Of a stretch of DNA of 64,000 nucleotides, positions 1 to 9,745 are shown one piece after another. How positions within the stretch are numbered: the first letter of the stretch is position 1; every line of letters starts with the position of its first letter. This stretch comes from Rhizobium phaseoli (GTDB taxonomy: Bacteria; Pseudomonadota; Alphaproteobacteria; Rhizobiales; Rhizobiaceae): NCBI RefSeq assembly GCF_003985125.1, contig NZ_ML133586.1, forward strand, positions 29,148 through 93,147. The letters run 5' to 3'. The notes under the pieces are model-generated. The model saw only the letters and a list, made by a program, of their open reading frames with translations, had not been told where the DNA came from and did not search any database. Made by a program: the position numbers and the translations under genes.

Positions 1-185
1 TTTGGCTTCGCGCCAATTATTAGGCGTTTGCTCGTGGCAGGCACCCTTGATGTGATGAGAGTGACCCGGTTATTCCGGCTCCGGCCTCGGCGAGGATGTG
101 GCCAAATACCGCACGGGCGCGGGTTCGTTTGAGGAAAGTTGCGCCACGTAAAACGAAGATCCGGTGTGTTTGCAGTGAAGGCATT

Positions 186-610
186 CTAATTCCCAATTTC
201 AATCTCGCCGGAAGCCCGAGCAAGCTCAAAATCGCTGACGCGAGAATCGACACGGATGTTCCACTTGCCGCAACGGCACGTTCTCGCGCCAAGTGCCATC
301 CTCCCACTGGCGCGCCGCACGCTTGATTGGCTCTATTCCCGCAGGGGGGGTCGACAAGACGACGGTCACTTCTTGGCGTCCAGCGGATCGATGTCGCCTT
401 TCATCAGGAAGGCCGCAATCTCGACAGGGCCAGCGCGCCCGGGCGTGACGATGATTTTTGCCATCGCCTTGTCTGAATGAAGATGCGTCGAAGCCGGCTG
501 TGCTGCCGCAGCGATAGGCGCGCGGTGGCGGCGTGAATCGCCAAGTTGCCGCAACGGCCAGCACGAGGAACTCGACCAACGTCTCGGCGGCGAAATAGCG
601 GAAGGTGCAT
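186..610 (-). pseudogene. C-terminal remnant of a CopC/CopD-like copper protein
   Basis: Read on the minus strand in several frames, this stretch gives a membrane-helix piece (ETLVEFLVLAVAATWRF), then TPGRAGPVEIAAF, then EVTVVLS and AAGIEPIKR, and finally SDFELARASGEIEIGN before a stop at 186. This order matches the end of fused CopD-type membrane proteins that carry a C-terminal copper-binding beta domain. The pieces lie in at least three frames, so the gene is broken by several frameshifts, and the 5' part is absent. It lies head to head with the DUF1007 gene, which may once have been a functional partner. The family assignment is from motif memory and is moderately sure. The pseudogene status is directly visible. 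Confidence 0.5.
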
Positions 611-671
611 TCCGGTAAACCACGGCGATCGAAACTTAAATCCGTCGCAATCTTCTCGACACTCACGTAGC

Positions 672-1331
672 ATGAGCCTCGCGAACAAACGCCGCCACGC
701 CACTATGGCAATTTCACTTCTCCTCCTCGGGATGCCGACTAACACGTTCGCCCATCCCCATATCTTCGTTGATGCGAAATTCGAGGCGGTCGCGGCGCCC
801 GATGGAAGCCTCCAGGAGCTGCGCGACACATGGCAGTTCGATGAGGTGTTTTCGTCGTCAGTGCTGCTCGACTACGACAAGAACCGCAACAATGCCCTCG
901 ACCCTGCGGAAGTTGCTGCCGTCGCCAAAACAGTCCGGGAGTCGCTTGCGCAGTACAACTATTATATGAACATCACGATCAATGGGAAAACACTCGCGCT
1001 TGCGAAGCCGGACATCCTGCATGGGACCTATGAGAACGGCTCCCTCACCCTGTCTTTCGCACAGAAGCCAATGGCCAAGACGCCGCTCAAAGGATTGATT
1101 GTTTTCGGCGTTTATGATCCGACACTCTATACTGCTCTCGATTTTGCCAGCGATGCCGATCTGAAAATCTCGGGCGAAGGCTTTAGCGGTTGCACTCACA
1201 AAGTCGTCAGGCCTGGCTCGAAAGAAATCCTTTCCGAAAATCAGGCGATGCTGACGACGATGTTCTTCAACGATCCAGTGGGCACAGACTACTCGCAGAT
1301 TGTTGCGACCCGATTGGAAGTGCGCTGTTAA
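672..1331 (+). CDS. DUF1007 family periplasmic protein
   Basis: Encodes about 219 residues. An N-terminal hydrophobic stretch (AISLLLLGMPTNTFA) followed by AHPHIFVDAKFEAV is the hallmark opening of DUF1007 proteins, which are exported and usually sit beside metal (nickel/cobalt, zinc or copper) transport genes. A DxNxDxxLDPAE-like segment (DYDKNRNNALDPAEV) resembles a calcium-binding EF-hand loop. The start was set at the ATG at 672. An internal ATG at 705 would give a shorter signal peptide and is also possible. The gene is complete. No transporter gene remains beside it, only a broken CopD-like fragment upstream on the other strand, so its substrate cannot be inferred here. Confidence 0.75.
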   Translation: MSLANKRRHATMAISLLLLGMPTNTFAHPHIFVDAKFEAVAAPDGSLQELRDTWQFDEVFSSSVLLDYDKNRNNALDPAEVAAVAKTVRESLAQYNYYMNITINGKTLALAKPDILHGTYENGSLTLSFAQKPMAKTPLKGLIVFGVYDPTLYTALDFASDADLKISGEGFSGCTHKVVRPGSKEILSENQAMLTTMFFNDPVGTDYSQIVATRLEVRC

Positions 1332-1432
1332 GGAGTGTCGAGGCATAATTGCGAACTATCGAACCTCGTTGTCGCCTCTGTCATGATGATCGATGTCATT
1401 CAGGTCTTTGTTTACATCACGGAGAGCACCAG

Positions 1433-2418
1433 ATGCGTTCCAGGCTCAACCTTTTGCTAGCAACGGGGTTGGTCATCCTGGCACCAATGCTGTCCGGATC
1501 AACTCCCGCACGTGCCGCGGGCAAGAGTTCGCCTTTCCCGGCTTGGATAGCAGACTACGTCGGCGACGGGAAAGGCCAGATCACGCGCGTGGTTCTGGAG
1601 CGGGCGCGGAGGTTATATCTGGAGAAGGTCGCGGAGGGAACGGTCAAGAACGCCTGTTACTTCGCAATGGATGCGACACGACCCAACGATCTGACAGTTG
1701 GCTGGTTCTACGTGATCTGCGAGGCGAAGCAGTCGTTTCGGGTGATCTCGGCAGGGCATGGTGGCGGCCTCAACCTCCCTGGCGTGGTCAACTTCTCCAA
1801 CGGCCGGGATGCGCTAAGAATTTTGGCAACGCGCTGGACTCAAACTTGACCGCCGGCGCGTATCTGACAAGCGAGATCAAGACCTCGTTCAAAGGCTATT
1901 ATCTGGCGCCTTCTAACAGAGAGGCGGTTTTGACCCGCTCGTTTGTTCAATTCGATGGGATCGGCGATACCGCCAACGCCAGACAACGCGCCATCGGCGG
2001 GCATGCTGCGGCGCTCGTCTCTGGGATCTGCATGCAGAAAAAGCCGGAGAGCCCATATGCCGATCGGAAAGGCTATGTCCCTGTCGAGAAGTTGGTCACC
2101 TATGCGGGCGGGCGAAGCGACGGATGCACCAGCTGGTCGCCGGAAGAGACCCCGGAAGTCTTGTCGATGGTCAAGGATAATCCGACGACGCTCTATATCT
2201 ACCCGGAGGCGCGCGACATCGCCGCGGTCGGCCGGGCAACGACATCGGGCAAGTCGCCAGTAAGCGCTGGATCATACTGGAACGCTACCTGCCTTGGCGA
2301 GATCGGCTCTCCGCAGTTCTGGCCGAAAGAGCGGCTGGAGCCGATCATCGCAAGATATAAGCAGGATCATCCAGCACCACCGCCGCGTCCAATTCCCCTC
2401 TGCCAAGCATCCAATTGA
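1433..2418 (+). pseudogene. Frameshifted murein L,D-transpeptidase-like protein
   Basis: The ATG at 1433 has a good ribosome site (GGAGAG). It opens a frame with a signal peptide (LLLATGLVILAPMLSGSTPARA) and a mature part running to about 1810. From there the matching sequence continues in another frame (CAKNFGNALDSNLTAGAYLT) to the stop at 2418. A single missing base near 1809 explains the break. The C-terminal half contains GGRSDGCTSW, resembling the GRSxGC catalytic cysteine motif of the YkuD_2 type of murein L,D-transpeptidase. If repaired the protein would be about 328 residues, exported, and would act on peptidoglycan. The frameshift could also be a sequencing error. The family call is moderately sure. 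Confidence 0.5.
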
Positions 2419-2659
2419 AAAGCGGGTGGCATCTGAGAAAACGATCGTCGTTTTGAATGTCACCTTTAGCTTTGACGACCAAAGTCCTCTGCGTATAACA
2501 TTGCTGCAGCAGCCTCCTCGTCGCCGCCAATGCTTGGAGCACACTGAGATGGAACTCGCTCGTTCTATCCTGAATGCCGCGACACTCGCAACCTCGGGAA
2601 CCACAGGCACAAACACGCACGAATTTTGCTTTTCCTCGCAGGGCAAAATTATTCTGGCA

Positions 2660-3602
2660 GGGTGCTGCTGGCGAGCGCCCGGCAGGAGAAGCTGGAAAGT
2701 GGCAAGGTCGTGCGCGTCGACAGCACGTCACCGCCGCACTGATCCATGAGCCGAGCGACCGTAGCCTATTATGGGACGCTGTCCGGGTGACGGTGCGGCT
2801 GTTGCAGCAGGCCGTGGCACTGGGTAGAGCCATCCCATGGCACGACCACCGCCGCGCGGCAAAGAAGCGGGCTCGAGCGATCGAATACCCGCGGCCGCCC
2901 CAAACGGATCAAGCACTACCGCGAACTGCTCAAGATCACGCGCACGACCTTGAGTTATCTGCAGCAGGCGAGTGAACAGTTGCCCCTGACGGCTGGCCCG
3001 GCCGGCGAACTGTGGCAGACCCAGCTCCGCCACTATAAGCTGCTGATCGACCGGATCATCGGCCAGACCGAACGGCGGGTCCTGGCCGGCGAGCCGGTGC
3101 CGGCTGGCGAGAAGCTGGTGAGCCTCTTCGAGCCGCATGCCGACATCATCGTCGAAGGCAGCCGCGACGTCGACTACGGCCACAAACTCAATCTGACCAC
3201 CGGCAGAAGCGGACTGGTCCTCGACCTCGTCGTCGAAACCGGCAACCGGCAGACAGCAAGCGTTTGCTGCCGATGCTGGAACGCCACATCGCCTTTTATG
3301 GCCAGGCGCCGCATCAGGGCCGGCTATGCCAGCCGCGATAATTTGAGCCGAGCCAAAGCCTGCGGCATCCGCGACATGGCCTTCCACAAGAAGTGCGGCC
3401 TCAAGATCGAAGATATGGTCGGTAGCCGGGGTCTATCGCAAGCTCAGAAACTTCCGCGCCGGCATCGAGGCCGGCATCTCATGTTTGAAACGCGCTTGTG
3501 GCTTGGGGCGCTGCACCTGGCGTGGGCTCGACCACTTCAAGGCTTATGTCTGGTCATCGGTGGTCGCTTACAATCTCGCCCTCTTTGCCCGCCTCCGGCC
3601 GG
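2660..3602 (+). pseudogene. Degenerate ISNCY-family transposase
   Basis: Fragments in three frames line up with ISNCY-type transposases: VRVDSTVTAALIHEPSDRSL-like opening, then TTLSYLQQASEQ, SLFEPHADIIVEGSRDVDYG, YASRDNLSRAKACGIRDMAF, and finally YNLALFARLRPD in a third frame near 3600. At least three frameshifts separate these segments, so no functional protein can be made. The right edge coincides exactly with the point where the LOV-kinase fragment begins, which suggests the element disrupted that kinase. The left edge is not clear. Confidence 0.65.
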
Positions 3603-4134
3603 ATCGTCGGCGTTGGTGAGGCGAACAATGCTGTCCGCGATGGCGAGGACGTTCTTCGACCGGTGGCCGATCCGTCAGCAGCCGATGCTCGGACGCTTCC
3701 AGCGCCTCTATCCGCCGGTACTCCGTCATGTCGATTTACGATCCGAAAAATAAAGCATCCTTCCGTCGTCCCCATGGATGGGACTTAAATGCAAGCGGTT
3801 CCAGAACTGCTCCCCGTTCTTCTTATAATTCAAGATCTCGACGCTCACCTCCCGCTCGTCGGCGATGCAGCGCGAAGTTCGGCGACGGCGATCGGAGACG
3901 TCGCCGGGCCCTAAAGGAAACGACAATTCCGGCCCAGCACCTCTCCGGCGGCGCAACCGGTCAGCTCGAGGAATGATCTGTAGGCCAGCCCGATCGGCAG
4001 ATCCGGCTTGCGCGCGTCATTGACGACCATCGGCATCCTATTCGTTCGAACGCGACCGCCGCAAGTTCTTTCCGGTCGGCCAAGGCTGCTTCTGACGATA
4101 CCGAAGGTAAGTCTTTGTCAAATTGGGTCGTCAT
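3603..4134 (-). pseudogene. Truncated LOV-domain sensor histidine kinase
   Basis: An ATG at 4134 opens MTTQFDKDLPSVSSE. The later segments include GRNCRFL followed by a stop in place of the usual glutamine, and GPATSPIAVAELRAA. They continue with EREVSVEILNYKKNGEQFWN and IDMTEYRRIEALEASE. Near 3640 comes HRSKNVLAIADSIVRLTN, the H-box of an HWE/HisKA_2 kinase. The GRNCRFLQ motif carries the flavin-reactive cysteine of LOV blue-light sensors, so the ancestor was a light-regulated kinase. It now has a nonsense codon and several frameshifts, and is cut off by the ISNCY remnant. Confidence 0.7.
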
Positions 4135-4337
4135 CCTTCCACGCTCAATAAGAGGTCCGATAACGTCGCACGCCGTCTTTTTCCTAAAAGACGATCGACC
4201 GACTTGGCCTATGCGGCAGGCTTCCCGACCAGCCCGTCCGGGAGTCACGGTTCGATGGCGTTGTCATTGCGCCTGTATGGGATGAGGTAAGGCAATTCCG
4301 CTTGCGCGACCGGAAGGATCAGGCGCAGAATAAAATC

Positions 4338-5354
4338 ATGAACCCCATTTCCACCTCCAGTCGCGCTCGGGAGCGCTTTCTCGAAGCAATCCTTCAGAGT
4401 GCCATCGAATATGCGATCATCGCCCTGGATCTCGACTCCCGAGTGATCACCTGGAATGAGGGTGCCCGCCGAATTCTCGGATGGGATGAGACCGAAATCG
4501 TCGGCCATCCCGTGGCCGTTATTTTCACTGAGGAAGACCGCGCGGCGGGCATTCCTCAACGGGAAATGACCGCCGCACTGACCCAGGGCCATGGAGATGA
4601 TGAGCGCTGGCACCTTCGAAAGGACGGCTCGTTATTCTGGGCGTCGGGCCAGATGATGGCGTTGAGATCGGATGATGGCGAACTCGAAGGCTTCGTGAAG
4701 ATCCTCAGGGATCGAACCGAGCAGCGGGAAAATGAGGAGCGACAGCGCGTCCTGATGCACGAACTTTCTCACCGCATCAAGAACACGCTGGCAGTCGTTC
4801 AGGCGATCACCAACCAGTCATTCCGGAACGCCGCCAGCATCGAAGCCGCGGAGCAGTCGATCTCGTCGCGCATCAAGGCATATGCAAACGCGCACGATAT
4901 TTTGCTGCAGAAGAACTGGTTATCCGCAGCCGTCGATACGATCATCGAAGCGACCGCGGTGAATCTCGGCGTTGAACCGAGCCGCATCAAAGCAAGCGGT
5001 CCGGCAGTCAGCCTGAACCCGCAAGCGGCTCTTGGCTTCGCCCTCGTGCTGCATGAGCTTGTCACCAATGCGACAAAGTACGGGGCTCTATCAGGGGATA
5101 CAGGAACTGTCGAGATCGAGTGGTCCGTGCGCAAAAATGTCGGCGACGATCGCTTCAATCTCCATTGGCAAGAGAGCGGTGGCCCAGCCGTGGAAGCCCC
5201 AAAGAAGAAGGGCTTCGGCTCCCGCTTGGTCAATACGAGCCTGTCCGCTTTCGGAGACGTCTCGTTTGACTACGCCGCAACCGGCTTCAAGCTCGACCTC
5301 GAGGCATCGCTTCAGAAACTGCAATATCAAAATTGTCCGGATCTTGAAGTATGA
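4338..5354 (+). CDS. PAS-domain HWE-family sensor histidine kinase
   Basis: A soluble kinase of about 338 residues. Residues 15-130 form a PAS domain (IIALDLDSRVITWNEGARRILGW through GFVKILRDRTEQ). The H-box reads MHELSHRIKNTLAVVQAI, typical of the HWE/HisKA_2 class. The ATPase part has HELVTNATKYGAL (N-box) and KKGFGSRLV (G-box). There is no receiver domain or membrane segment, so it should sense an intracellular signal and pass phosphate to a separate response regulator, none of which is seen nearby. The start at 4338 (MNPISTSSR) was preferred over an in-frame ATG at 4302 because the PAS domain begins soon after. It is intact beside a decayed relative of the same class. Confidence 0.85.
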   Translation: MNPISTSSRARERFLEAILQSAIEYAIIALDLDSRVITWNEGARRILGWDETEIVGHPVAVIFTEEDRAAGIPQREMTAALTQGHGDDERWHLRKDGSLFWASGQMMALRSDDGELEGFVKILRDRTEQRENEERQRVLMHELSHRIKNTLAVVQAITNQSFRNAASIEAAEQSISSRIKAYANAHDILLQKNWLSAAVDTIIEATAVNLGVEPSRIKASGPAVSLNPQAALGFALVLHELVTNATKYGALSGDTGTVEIEWSVRKNVGDDRFNLHWQESGGPAVEAPKKKGFGSRLVNTSLSAFGDVSFDYAATGFKLDLEASLQKLQYQNCPDLEV

Positions 5355-5431
5355 AGAGATGTCAAATGCTGCCCCGAGGCTCCGTGTCGTCGCCGATGCC
5401 AAGATCAGCGAAACAACTGGCCTTCATGCGC

Positions 5432-5817
5432 CTACTCGGCCTCAGCCTCTTCGATCTCCTGAGGAGACAGGTGGTAGATGACGAGTTTTTCGACGACGTA
5501 TTCCAGGTCCTGGTCCATCCTGAGAAGGTCGGTTGATTTGCCCAGGTGGCCGCATTCACCGAGATAGTCGAAGCACATACCCCACACCGCATTGCGAAGC
5601 TTAAGAACCTTCCTCGTCGTCTCCGGCGAGAAATATGGTTCTTCACTGAAATCGAGGGCATCAGACACGTCCCGCGCTCGCCGCGACATAGCGTCCGACG
5701 AGACCTCGAACCATCTTCCGCGAACACTTCATAGCACTGCCTGCAACGTTCTACTGCAATCTTCAGTACATCATTAAGCGAGATGTCTTGGTCGTGTCTG
5801 AACAACACCGTAGGCAT
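5432..5817 (-). pseudogene. Frameshifted hypothetical protein
   Basis: An ATG at 5817 opens MPTVLFRHDQDISLNDVLKI and runs to FAEDGS near 5715. The sequence then continues one frame over as VSSDAMSRRARDVSDALDF and ends EEAEAE at 5432. Joined by one base, this makes a protein of about 128 residues. The second part alone (5432-5689) is an open frame that could be translated from its own ATG. I do not recognise the family. It is acidic and helical-looking with no membrane segment. The frameshift could be real or a sequence error. Confidence 0.35.
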
Positions 5818-5962
5818 GCCGGATCCTCCGTATTCGAGATGGAATAGAGCGCCTCAGGAATGTTCCCATTTCGTTCCTTTCAAAAAAGGAGTCAGGGGCG
5901 CGCTTTTTTCGATGGTCGTCATAAGGCGCTCACTATCCAACGGGTCCACCGGATTTCGTCGG

Positions 5963-6714
5963 CTATGCCTTGCACCATGGTCTCGGCCTCGGAGGACAGC
6001 TCTTGCGGCCGCAGACGAATGGTACTGCAAGGCCTTCGCTGATCAGAATGCTGCCGACATCCTTCCCGTCAACCAACAGCATCCCGAAAGGGCGCCATGG
6101 TTGCATTTCTTCGTACCTTCGGTGTCCGGCGGACAAAAGCACGCGACTTTTCTCAGTTCGGTGCTGCCGCCGGCAACCAGCTCTCGAAGCCGCGCCAACG
6201 CCCGCTCGCCCTGTTGGCGCTCATATTAGCATTGGGGCGAGAACTTCTCCGGCGTGTTGAAGCCCACCAAACGTGTTCCGGCGGCATCGCCAACGACGTG
6301 TACGGTGTCTCCGTCGGTCACCGTGAATTCCTGGGCCACAGATGTCCTCGCTGTGCCGGAGTTGACTGAAATTGCCCTCCCAAATCGGATACCTGCTGTG
6401 CGACGGCCACAGCAGCAACGATCAGGAGCCCAATGGCCAGCCGTCTGCCTGCTCTACCAAAACTGGGGACGAACATTTTCTTGGGCTGGTGGCGAGATCG
6501 GGGAAAGGGAACGACCGCGGATTGCGATGGGGCGGGCCGAGCGCGCTGCCTTAGAATCTCGAAAGTCTTTCGCCACTGTTGAGAGGCGAGCATTTCCGCC
6601 AGAACGCTCAAGGCGAGCGTGGATGTCGGCAAGAAACGTTCGCTGCCAACCCGTCAAGTTTTGACGTTGCAGTGCCGCTTCGATGTCGTGTCGCAGGTTT
6701 CCAGCCGGTTCCAT
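5963..6714 (-). pseudogene. Broken membrane-anchored thermonuclease (SNase-like)
   Basis: Minus-strand reading gives an N-terminal region from 6714 (MEPAGNLRHDIEAALQRQNL), a frameshift near 6590, and a single membrane segment (RLAIGLLIVAAVAVA). After a further frameshift come AQEFTVTDGDTVHVVG and RLVGFNTPEKFSPQC. The pair TVTDGDT and LVGFNTPE is the signature of staphylococcal nuclease folds. An in-frame TAA follows the cysteine, and then comes YERQQGERALARLRELVAGG with LLVDGKDVGSILISEGLAVP, the usual C-terminal half. At least two frameshifts and one stop make it a pseudogene. Rhizobial genomes often carry such membrane-tethered SNase proteins. Confidence 0.65.
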
Positions 6715-6860
6715 GGCTCTATCGCTTCGTGCGGATAATCACACCTAAGCAGGAGGACCGGAAGAAATTGTAAACTGCAACCTCATTCAGCGACCAGGGA
6801 CGGATTTCAGCCCATCGCGGGCGTGAATTGGCCGCTACGGGTCGTAGCGGCGCCGGCGAA

Positions 6861-7450
6861 TTATTGCACCTCATAAACGCCTGCGTTATCAGCAGCGTCG
6901 CGCAGCCCCTTAAATGACGCGTGCCGCAGCTTCCCGTCGTGCGTCCACGCTCGATATTTGATCTCGGCAACAAGCTTCGGATCGACGAAGACCGCATTTC
7001 ACTTCCGTCCGTATCGACAGGGGGCTTGCCGATGGTCAGTTTGTCTATCTGTTTCCGGAACTCACCCGCAGAATATTCGCTGAAGCCGGTTCCCACTCCC
7101 CCCACATACCAGCTCTTTTCCTCTGCGCGGCGAGCAGCAGCCGCCCAATGCCCGCAATGACGCCGTCGACTTCTCATGCCCAATGATTAAAAAGCCATCG
7201 CTCTGGACACATTTGATCTTCACCCAGCCGACCGGGTCGATAGGTGGCGTCCCTTCGCTTGGCGATGATCCCCTCAAGCCCGTGGTCGCAGGCGATGCGC
7301 AGGAGAACCTCTCCGTCCGTCTCGATCTCCTCGGACAGTCGAAGGGCGTCTTCGCCGCCTGCCGGCACCAGCCCTTCCAGAAGATGGCGTCGCGAGGCGA
7401 GTTCGGTTCCAGTGAGGTCGTGGCCGTCGGCTGGAAGCTGTCGATCGATT
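6861..7450 (-). pseudogene. C-terminal remnant of LigD-type ATP-dependent DNA ligase
   Basis: Across frames the minus strand gives DGHDLTGTELASRRHLLEGL, then EEIETDGEVLLRIACDHGLE, and GIIAKRRDATYRPGRLGDW. After this come KIKCVQSDGFLIIGHEKST, GVGTGFSEYSAGEFRKQID and AEIKYRAWTHDGKLRHASFK, with a stop at 6861. EGIIAKRRDATYRPGR is ligase motif IV-V and the later part is the OB-fold of LigD-type (nonhomologous end-joining) ligases. Several frameshifts are visible and the adenylation lysine region is missing. Confidence 0.7.
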
Positions 7451-7495
7451 AAGAATGCTCAGGGCGAAGCCTGGTTATGCAGTCAATCGGGCAGG

Positions 7496-7729
7496 TCAGT
7501 GAACGGCAGCCGACGTCGGCGCGTTTACACGTGTTGCCCACCTGCCGACATAGGTGCCGATGAGCAGCGTCGTGACATCCTCTAACGATCTCGCGCCTTC
7601 GTTGAAGAACTCGATGGCGGCCGAGCACAAGGTTTGCGACGCCTGGTCGTCGGGTTCGACCTCGTAATAGCGGTACCAAGCCTGTACCGCTTCCGAAAGC
7701 ATGCGGAAGTGTTTGTCGTGCGTTGGCAT
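7496..7729 (-). CDS. Small hypothetical protein
   Basis: Encodes about 77 residues from the ATG at 7729 (MPTHDKHFRMLSEAVQAWYR), which follows a GGAGGATGTCAC-type ribosome site. An earlier in-frame ATG at 7753 is less likely. The protein is acidic and mostly helical, without a signal peptide or membrane segment. I do not recognise it. It lies between the LigD remnant and the IS21 remnant. Confidence 0.45.
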   Translation of the reverse strand: MPTHDKHFRMLSEAVQAWYRYYEVEPDDQASQTLCSAAIEFFNEGARSLEDVTTLLIGTYVGRWATRVNAPTSAAVH

Positions 7730-7994
7730 GTGACATCCTCCAGCTATCGACATAGCGGAGGAGCGATCTACAACAAGACCTCAGTCTCCAACTCTTCGGG
7801 ATCCTGACGGCGGTCGTTCCCCACTCAAAGGACGCCACAGTCGAGAACGGTCACTGTCAATCGGCGTCCAAAGTTCACCCCTTATCGGCGTCCAATTTTG
7901 ACCCCCCATATGCTGTAGATCAGCGCTTGGCCTGCCCGGCGCTGGCCGGGGTTGCAGAGGGTAGGCCAAGTGCGCGTGATGATCGTCTTCGGCT

Positions 7995-8729
7995 TTAGCT
8001 TTGAGAGCGGTTCTTGAAGCGCCAGGATTCGTTTCCGGTTTCGACGATCTCGCAGTGGTGGGTGAGACGGTCCAGAAGCGCGGTCGTCATCTTGGCGTCA
8101 CCGAACACCGTCGGCCATTCTCCAAAGGCCAGGTTCGTGGTGACGATGATCGAAGTCCGCTCGTAGAGCCTGCTGATCAGATGGAACAGGAGTTGGCCGC
8201 CGGCCTGGGCGAACGGCAGGTAGCCGAGTTCGTCAAGGATGATGAAGTCGAGACGGTTGAGGTAGTCGGCCGTCCGCCCCTGCTTGCCGCTGCGCGTTTC
8301 CGTTTCCAAGCGATTGACCAGATCGACGACATTGAAGAAGCGCCCGCGTGTTCCGTTGCGGATCAGTGCGCGGGCAATCGCGATGGCCAGATGGCTCTTC
8401 CCGGTTCCCGTGCCGCCGACGAGGACAACATTGCGCTGATCGGCGACGAAGGTGCCGGTCGACAGCTCCCGCACCAGGGGTTCATTGACGGGCGTATCGG
8501 CGAAGTCGAAGTCGTCGATGTCCTTGGCGAGCGGCAGCTTGGCAATGCTGAGCTGGTAGCGAATGGAGCGGGCCTGCTTCTCGGCGATCTCCGACTGCAA
8601 GAGATCGCCGACGATGCGCGGCGGTTCGTGCTGCCGCTTGATGCCGTTGCCCATGACCTCGTCGTAAGCGCCGCGCATTCCATAGAGCTTCAGCGTGCTC
8701 ATCAGTTCGAGAACCTGTGTGCGTTCCAT
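7995..8729 (-). CDS. istB: IS21-family helper ATPase IstB
   Basis: A 244-residue AAA+ helper ATPase that works with IstA in transposition. It opens MERTQVLELMSTLKLYGM. The Walker A motif is GGTGTGKSHLAIAIA and the Walker B is LDFIILDELGYLPF. The sensor region has SIIVTTNLAFGEWPTVFGD. The start codon overlaps the istA stop, the normal IS21 arrangement. The gene is full length, but since IstA is truncated it could only act in trans on other copies. Confidence 0.9.
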   Translation of the reverse strand: MERTQVLELMSTLKLYGMRGAYDEVMGNGIKRQHEPPRIVGDLLQSEIAEKQARSIRYQLSIAKLPLAKDIDDFDFADTPVNEPLVRELSTGTFVADQRNVVLVGGTGTGKSHLAIAIARALIRNGTRGRFFNVVDLVNRLETETRSGKQGRTADYLNRLDFIILDELGYLPFAQAGGQLLFHLISRLYERTSIIVTTNLAFGEWPTVFGDAKMTTALLDRLTHHCEIVETGNESWRFKNRSQS

Positions 8730-9358
8730 CAGCTTGCCCTCCTGAGGCTGTCATACCGTGCGCAGTCGGCGACCGGTTCATGGGTAAGCCGCAGCGCATC
8801 CGGGGTTTGCAGGGTTGCGGCCGGGGCCGGATCACGGCTCCGGGCCAGAATGTTGATGATCACCGAGGCCGAGCAGACGCCGTGATCCAAAGCCTCCTGG
8901 CAGGCAGCATCGACGGCCGCCAGACCGTCGGCGGGAACGCATCCGAGAATGGTGACCATTTGCCGATCACCATCATGGACACTCTTCAGCCGCCGGCGCA
9001 CTTTCTCCATCGCTGTGGGTAGGACCCATTCACGGAACGGCGCACCATTGCGCAAAGCACCGGGTTTGCGTGCCAGAACAGGGACATAATGCCAGGGATC
9101 GTAGATCGTCTCGCCACGGCCAAAGCAACGAGGATGCTCACCGACGTTCACACCGTCCTGCCTGATGACGATCTTCTCGGCATAGGCGTGAACCTCGACC
9201 GGCCGGCCGACCGCAGTTGAGAGGACGGAGTATTTGTTGTTGTCGAAGCGGACCGTGCAGGTCTTCGACACCGAGGTCGGGACGCAGTGGAATCCGTCGA
9301 ACGGCCCGACGTAATGGACGAGGCTGCCGCGCTCCTCCTCGAACATTTGCCGTTGCAC
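8729..9358 (-). pseudogene. istA: IS21-family transposase IstA, 3' fragment
   Basis: About 209 residues corresponding to the C-terminal half of IstA: a GPFDGFHCVPTSVSKTCTVR segment, then FDNNKYSVLSTAVGRPVEVH, running on to the stop just at the istB start. The N-terminal helix-turn-helix and the DDE catalytic core are missing because homology stops near 9366. An internal ATG happens to keep the frame open, but the product could not transpose. Confidence 0.8.
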
Positions 9359-9366
9359 GTGGGCAA

Positions 9367-9745
9367 CTTATCGGCGAGCTTCCTTGTTGTGCATCGCCGG
9401 AGTCTTAAAAGATTTTAACTGCCGAACCCTCAATCGAAGAAGCAATGCGCCTGTCAACCTTGTCTTTCTTTGCTCGCCTGCCGGGCCAGTTCCCTTCGAT
9501 CCATTATGCGATCTTCCTGGCCCAAAACGTGAACTCCATAGCAACAAGCCGGCCGCTGGCCTCGAAAGCTCTCCCAGTACCAGCGACGTAGGAATGTCCT
9601 GGGCCGAGCGGATTGCGACTGACCGCTAGAGCCAATATCGGTGCGCCGGCGGAAGCTTCATGCGTGCGAGCCCTCATTCTTTTGGATGACTTTCCGCGCA
9701 TCGTAAAAGCGTCATACTATCTTGGCGGGAAATTCGGAGAGGGGC
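9367..9745. other. Intergenic stretch, no gene seen
   Basis: About 380 bases between the broken istA and the DUF2726 gene. All open frames here are short and without recognisable motifs. A ribosome site (GGAGAGGGG) close to 9746 marks the next gene. Confidence 0.4.

Larger units (their letters stand above)
7855..9366 (-). mobile_element. Truncated IS21-family element
   Basis: One end lies at about 7855 (TGTCAATCGGCG...), where two similar terminal repeats of about 22 bp (TCGGCGTCCAA followed by GTTCACCCC or TTTTGACCCCCC) occur in tandem, as IS21-type ends usually show. The element carries istB and the 3' part of istA, and is cut off near 9366, so the other end is lost. A second, shorter piece of a closely related copy is at 37407-37766. 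Confidence 0.75.

Noticed and set aside
8001..8885. Long plus-strand frame over istB
   Set aside because: It is the antisense shadow of istB, which has all IS21 ATPase motifs.
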